Assembly: GCF_027857615.1 (NCBI RefSeq)
Contig: NZ_JAQIFT010000040.1
Coordinates: 1 to 64,000, forward strand
Direction of reading: 5' to 3'
DNA: 64,000 nt
Source: Holtiella tumoricola
GTDB taxonomy: Bacteria; Bacillota; Clostridia; Lachnospirales; Cellulosilyticaceae
The notes below the pieces were generated by a model that was not told where the DNA came from, ran no database searches, and saw only the letters and a program-made list of their open reading frames with translations. Made by a program: the position numbers and the translations under genes. Positions 61,161 to 64,000 of the stretch are shown in pieces; within the stretch, counting starts at the first letter, position 1; the number at the start of each line of letters is the position of its first letter.

Positions 61161-61421
61161 CTAATTCTTTTTAGGCAGTACAGATATCACGCCTATTCCA
61201 CCTATCAATAAAACAACACATCCTAAGCTTTTATAAGCATCTATGGAAGCACTTATTTTATCTGTATTAGTTTGATAGCTTAGGCTAGTACTGCCGTTTG
61301 AATTTTTAGTAGTTATTTTTTTTGTTCCAGCATGGGAGCCTAAATCATAACTACTAATAGTTAGAAAAGAACCTAATAACATTAATAGTATAAATATATA
61401 AATTGGTTTTATGTATTTCAA
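61161..61421 (-). CDS. Leftward two-TM small membrane protein
   Basis: About 86 residues from a TTG at 61421 behind AAAGGTGGTG. TM helices are at ~6-24 (YIFILLMLLGSFLTI) and ~67-86 (GCVVLLIGGIGVISVL), with a Ser/Thr/Lys-rich stretch between. It has its own terminator, so it is an independent leftward unit. A topology with an exposed loop suits a surface or exclusion protein, but this is inference. Confidence 0.6.
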   Translation of the reverse strand: MKYIKPIYIFILLMLLGSFLTISSYDLGSHAGTKKITTKNSNGSTSLSYQTNTDKISASIDAYKSLGCVVLLIGGIGVISVLPKKN

Positions 61422-61511
61422 ATTTTCACCACCTTTCATTGCATTATAGCATGATCTGGTAGTTAGAAGAAGTTTCTATACAATAAAATTAGTTTTTGGG
61501 AGGATAAAGGC

Positions 61512-61793
61512 ATGAAAGGAATAATGGAGTTTATTGGGGCTGGAACCCAGTTAGTTGGAAAGATTAAAGAGTTTCCTAATAAAGCAGAGTTTGCAGAAGC
61601 TTGTGTAATAGAGCATGGAGATAGACTGCCAGAAGTGATAAATCAAGATGATATATATCAAGCAAGTGTAAGGTATTATCCATATGGAACAGAAGATACA
61701 AGATTAGAGCATGGAAATGATGGAGTTTACTTATTTGTAGATAAAGAGGCACCAGGAACATTTAAAGTATGGATGATAGATATAACTCAATAA
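61512..61793 (+). CDS. Small element protein, unknown
   Basis: This 93-residue protein follows GGGAGG and the recurring leader. MKGIMEFIGAGTQLVGKIKE is followed by a beta-rich acidic domain (DGVYLFVDKEAPGTFKVWMI). Family not recognised. Confidence 0.55.
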   Translation: MKGIMEFIGAGTQLVGKIKEFPNKAEFAEACVIEHGDRLPEVINQDDIYQASVRYYPYGTEDTRLEHGNDGVYLFVDKEAPGTFKVWMIDITQ

Positions 61794-61821
61794 AAATTGA
61801 TTTTGAAAGGAGAAAGAAGTA

Positions 61822-62097
61822 ATGGGTAATCAAAAAGTAGTAAGAACAAGTAGTATGATGGGAATAGCAAGAGGCGAAAATATCGCATATAAGGAACTAG
61901 AGAATTTATTGGAAGAAGGGTATAAGGTTGTAATGTGTAATCCTATAGGCAATTGGTTGGAGTACATATTAGAGAAAGAAGATCAGCCACAAGAGTATGT
62001 AGTAAATGTAGATTGTGAAGTAATACCAGGAAAAGTTGATGTGGATAAAATACATACTAAACTTGTTGAACGTATTAATAAGCAAACTGTAACGTAA
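61822..62097 (+). CDS. Small element protein, unknown
   Basis: This 91-residue protein follows AAAGGAG. It reads VRTSSMMGIARGENIAYKEL then LLEEGYKVVMCNPIGNWLEY, a compact alpha/beta arrangement also seen in other Gram-positive elements. No function known to me. Confidence 0.55.
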   Translation: MGNQKVVRTSSMMGIARGENIAYKELENLLEEGYKVVMCNPIGNWLEYILEKEDQPQEYVVNVDCEVIPGKVDVDKIHTKLVERINKQTVT

Positions 62098-62105
62098 TTT
62101 GAAAT

Positions 62106-62147
62106 TTATGGAATAGCCTATAAGGGAAAAATTAGGCTATTCCATAA
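62106..62147. repeat. Perfect 15-bp inverted repeat
   Basis: TTATGGAATAGCCTA (62106-62120) and TAGGCTATTCCATAA (62133-62147) are exact complements around a 12-nt loop, 8 nt after a stop codon. No T-run follows. It may act as an RNA-stabilising 3' end or boundary before the tub region. Confidence 0.7.
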
Positions 62148-62268
62148 GGATGAATCAACAAATGGTGCTAACTACATGAAGTATAAGATCCATTAATTAT
62201 TATGTATAAAATTAATAAGATGTATTCAAGACATTAAATAAAATTTGCTTTTGAGAGGAGGTTTAATA

Positions 62269-62466
62269 ATGAGTAATTTAAAATTATCAGTTGATTTATT
62301 AGGTCTAGAAAATGTTAAAAAAGCATATGCAATTGCAAATAATGCTATTTATTTTAATGACAATAGCGACTATTTATCAGCACTTCATGAAATATGTACA
62401 GTGCTTAACCCACAGGTTGATCTAGAGCAAATAGGGAATAGTTTTATAGATGATGAAAACTTATGA
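62269..62466 (+). CDS. Small protein upstream of tub locus
   Basis: A 65-residue protein with ATG 62269 behind GAGAGGAGG. It contains SVDLLGLENVKKAYAIANNA and an acidic end. Family not recognised. The last two tubC-type repeats begin within its 3' end, so its stop codon lies inside the repeat array. Confidence 0.55.
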   Translation: MSNLKLSVDLLGLENVKKAYAIANNAIYFNDNSDYLSALHEICTVLNPQVDLEQIGNSFIDDENL

Positions 62467-62530
62467 AACAATGTGAAACAGTAAGAAACCTTAAGAAATG
62501 CGATGAAATCATATGAAATGATGTGAAACG
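62451..62530 (+). repeat. tubC-like centromere: eight 10-bp tandem repeats
   Basis: From 62451 every ten bases carry TGAAA (six units) or AGAAA (two units) at positions 4-8. The units are TGATGAAAAC, TTATGAAACA, ATGTGAAACA, GTAAGAAACC, TTAAGAAATG, CGATGAAATC, ATATGAAATG and ATGTGAAACG. The array ends exactly at the tubR start codon. Type III partition systems have direct repeats bound by TubR at this place. A 10-bp period puts every unit on the same face of the helix. Confidence 0.85.
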
Positions 62531-62773
62531 ATGGATAAGTTAGATTATGCAATACTTAATGTATTACAAGAAAATCAATGTTTTAGAAAAATACAAGCCA
62601 TAACAAGAAAAGGTATTATGGATGTACTTGAAGTAAAAAAAGTAACATTACATAGAAGATTGAAGACACTACTGATAGGTGGGTATATTGCTAAAGGATT
62701 ACATGAAGGCCGTGAACATACTTACTATATAACTGATACAGGATCAAAATTATTAGAGGAGGAATTAGGATGA
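62531..62773 (+). CDS. tubR: TubR-like winged-helix centromere-binding protein
   Basis: This 80-residue winged helix (YAILNVLQENQCFRKIQAIT ... EVKKVTLHRRLKTLLIGGYI ... HEGREHTYYI wing) sits directly upstream of tubZ. ATG 62531 touches the last repeat and has no separate Shine-Dalgarno, so TubR binding should also limit its own synthesis. Stop and tubZ start overlap as ATGA. Assignment rests on fold, size and context. Confidence 0.8.
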   Translation: MDKLDYAILNVLQENQCFRKIQAITRKGIMDVLEVKKVTLHRRLKTLLIGGYIAKGLHEGREHTYYITDTGSKLLEEELG

Positions 62774-63801
62774 ATAACAAAATAGGATTTATTGCAGTTG
62801 GACAAGCAGGAGGAAATATTGGGAGTAAATTAGAGGCAGTTGGATATGATGTGCTTTTCTTAAATACTTCAGATGAGGATTTATCAACACTTGAAACTAA
62901 GTTCAAGTATCACATTAAGGGTGGAGAAGGATGTAATAAAGACAGAAATAAAGCAAAGGAGCTTGTAATAGAGGACTTTGAAAACATTGGGAAAGAGATT
63001 GCTGATAAGGTCAATAAAGATTTTATCTATGTAATCTTTAGTAGTGGTGGAGGAACTGGATCAGGAGCATCACCAATGCTAATAGACTTATTGATTCAGC
63101 ATATGGAAAAGGCTGTAGGAGCAATTACTATTATCCCAGGAGAGAATGAACCATTAAAGACACATATTAATGCATATGAGTGTTTTAGAGAGCTAGAAGA
63201 GATAGATGGTATAGCAAGTACAATTGTTCTAGATAATAATGCTTGTGAAAATAAATTAAGCATTAATAAGGACTTTGTGGAGCTCTTACAAGGAATGTTG
63301 GATATGCCAAACCATAAAGATATTAAAGGCAATATAGATAAAGCTGAAGTAATGGAAATGTTAAGTTCAAGAGGAATGTTAACGATTACAAAGGTTGATA
63401 AGGAGCAAACAAACTTAGCAAATATAGTAGCGGGGATAAAGTCAAATATATATGCGCCTATTGAGGCAGATCAAGTTATTAAGTATGTTGGTTTATTAGC
63501 TGCTAAATGTGTAGATATTTCAGAGCTAAAGAAAGAAGTAGGAAATTACATAGATGTATTTCAAGGATATGGGGAAGAAACAATTTGTGTATTAGCAGGG
63601 TTAAGTTTACCGTTTACAAGGTTAGATCAAATTAAGAATAGAGTGATTGAAAACCAAGAATCAATTAAGAGAAACTTACAGGCTACAAGTGAGACAAGAC
63701 TTAAAAGCGATATTAATTTTCTTGATGGATTTACACCTCAAACGAAAAAGCCAAAAGTAGGGGGAGCTGCTGATATATTTGCTAAGTACAAAAAGAAATA
63801 A
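62770..63801 (+). CDS. tubZ: TubZ-like tubulin/FtsZ GTPase
   Basis: This 343-residue protein has the tubulin signature SSGGGTGSGASPML (T4-like loop), an N-terminal GFIAVGQAGGNIGSKL and the later NKDFVELL/LDNNAC region. The tail is basic (AADIFAKYKKK), as in plasmid TubZ, where it contacts TubR-DNA. TubZ filaments treadmill to move plasmids, for example pBtoxis and the Clostridium botulinum phage c-st. GAGGAGG lies inside the end of tubR. Confidence 0.92.
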   Translation: MNNKIGFIAVGQAGGNIGSKLEAVGYDVLFLNTSDEDLSTLETKFKYHIKGGEGCNKDRNKAKELVIEDFENIGKEIADKVNKDFIYVIFSSGGGTGSGASPMLIDLLIQHMEKAVGAITIIPGENEPLKTHINAYECFRELEEIDGIASTIVLDNNACENKLSINKDFVELLQGMLDMPNHKDIKGNIDKAEVMEMLSSRGMLTITKVDKEQTNLANIVAGIKSNIYAPIEADQVIKYVGLLAAKCVDISELKKEVGNYIDVFQGYGEETICVLAGLSLPFTRLDQIKNRVIENQESIKRNLQATSETRLKSDINFLDGFTPQTKKPKVGGAADIFAKYKKK

Positions 63802-63871
63802 TTGAATAAGGACCAGTACACTTGGATTAAATTTTTAATGATTTAGTTCAAGTGTTTTGGTGCTTATTCAA
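63802..63871 (+). repeat. Large imperfect hairpin after tubZ
   Basis: TTGAATAAG (63802-63810) pairs with CTTATTCAA (63863-63871), and inside it CACTTG (63819-63824) pairs with CAAGTG (63849-63854) plus flanking A/T pairs. It starts right at the tubZ stop. Possible terminator, though there is no T-run, or an RNA element. Confidence 0.55.
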
Positions 63872-63907
63872 GCAAACAAATGAAAGTTTGATATTGGAGG
63901 GATTAGG

Positions 63908-64000
63908 ATGAAGAATAAGATGATAAAAGAAACAAAAGAGAAACTTAAAAAATATGGGAGAATGAAAGATTTTATACTAGTAAGACGAAAAGAACTTGAA
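63908..64000 (+). CDS. Partial CDS running off the window
   Basis: ATG 63908 follows GGAGGG. The first 31 residues (MKNKMIKETKEKLKKYGRMK) are basic and helical, like the start of small phage transcription regulators, but too little is present to assign. Confidence 0.5.
   Translation, partial: MKNKMIKETKEKLKKYGRMKDFILVRRKELE

Larger units (their letters stand above)
58103..62261 (+). repeat. Recurring intercistronic leader with Shine-Dalgarno
   Basis: A similar 14-25-nt block, about AATAAAAT-N-A-N-TTTTTGG then GGAGG, precedes many small genes. Copies are at 58103, 58581, 59616, 60028, 60365, 60634, 60813, 61077, 61481, 61790 and 62235. They differ at a few positions and have no coding link to each other. 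It is seen only between 58.1 and 62.3 kb, not in the replication genes before it. It may be an upstream translation enhancer, a spacing element from gene-cassette exchange, or a recombination seed. Confidence 0.65.

Noticed and set aside
62451..62530. CRISPR array
   Set aside because: Units are 10 bp with no spacers and no cas genes nearby. No CRISPR-like repeat-spacer pattern was seen anywhere in the window.

Overview
The window reads as the chromosome of an anaerobic, low-GC Gram-positive bacterium of the Clostridia, probably Lachnospirales. The evidence is strong AGGAGG ribosome-binding sites, low-GC codon use, an anaerobic sulfite reductase operon (asrABC), the [FeFe]-hydrogenase maturase HydE, a ribDE-BA-H operon behind an FMN riboswitch, YesN/YesM-type two-component proteins and an RND pump of the Gram-positive kind. 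Gene content recalls Cellulosilyticum-like organisms, but the genus cannot be fixed from sequence reading alone.

Layout. (1) 1-16 kb is a visibly more A+T-rich defence island. It holds a DUF1413 protein followed by an ABC-three-component (ABC-3C) system (Mrr-like nuclease effector, middle component, ABC ATPase), then an HsdR_N-like nuclease fused to a P-loop NTPase. Next come three unrecognised genes: an HNH-like zinc protein, a large membrane protein and a glycine-zipper protein. A decayed AbiJ-like gene and an apparently intact Gabija pair (gajA-gajB) close the island. (2) 16-21 kb is the riboflavin operon, with a promoter, FMN riboswitch, two tandem terminators, ribD, ribE, ribBA, ribH and a HAD phosphatase that may supply the missing dephosphorylation step. 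(3) 21-29 kb is a sugar-uptake locus: a YesN/YesM-like two-component pair and a YtfQ-R-T/YjfF-type ABC transporter. (4) 29-47 kb is ordinary core genome: a PAS/GAF histidine kinase, an RND efflux pair, asrABC on the minus strand, a CvfB-like S1 protein, hydE, brnQ, an HNH-tailed protein, a short-chain dehydrogenase and two secreted cell-wall enzymes.

(5) From about 47.47 kb to the end of the window lies a mobile element inserted into miaB. The first ~43 codons of miaB are intact up to the radical-SAM methylthiotransferase motif KFCITTFGCQ, then the sequence changes, which marks the left attachment junction. Next come a two-gene unknown cargo module, a large serine recombinase, an ImmA/cI-type control region with an operator array, and a rightward early region. 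That region has a DnaD-like initiator carrying internal 22-bp iterons, a DnaC-like loader and many small proteins. A type III partition locus completes it: eight 10-bp tandem repeats (tubC), tubR and tubZ. The right end is outside the window. Having both an integrase and a replication plus TubZRC partition module suggests a temperate phage-plasmid or an integrative element with an extrachromosomal phase.

The most unusual signals are in the element. They are the tubC repeat array running into the tubR start codon, origin-like iterons whose 22-bp period is out of step with the codons they lie in, two covarying hairpins placed just before two different genes, and a recurring intercistronic leader (AAAAT..A.TTTTTGG plus Shine-Dalgarno) in front of most small genes between 58.1 and 62.3 kb. 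Among protein-coding candidates for undescribed systems, the best are the two-gene module between the attachment site and the integrase (47651-50263) and the three-gene cluster 6717-11883.
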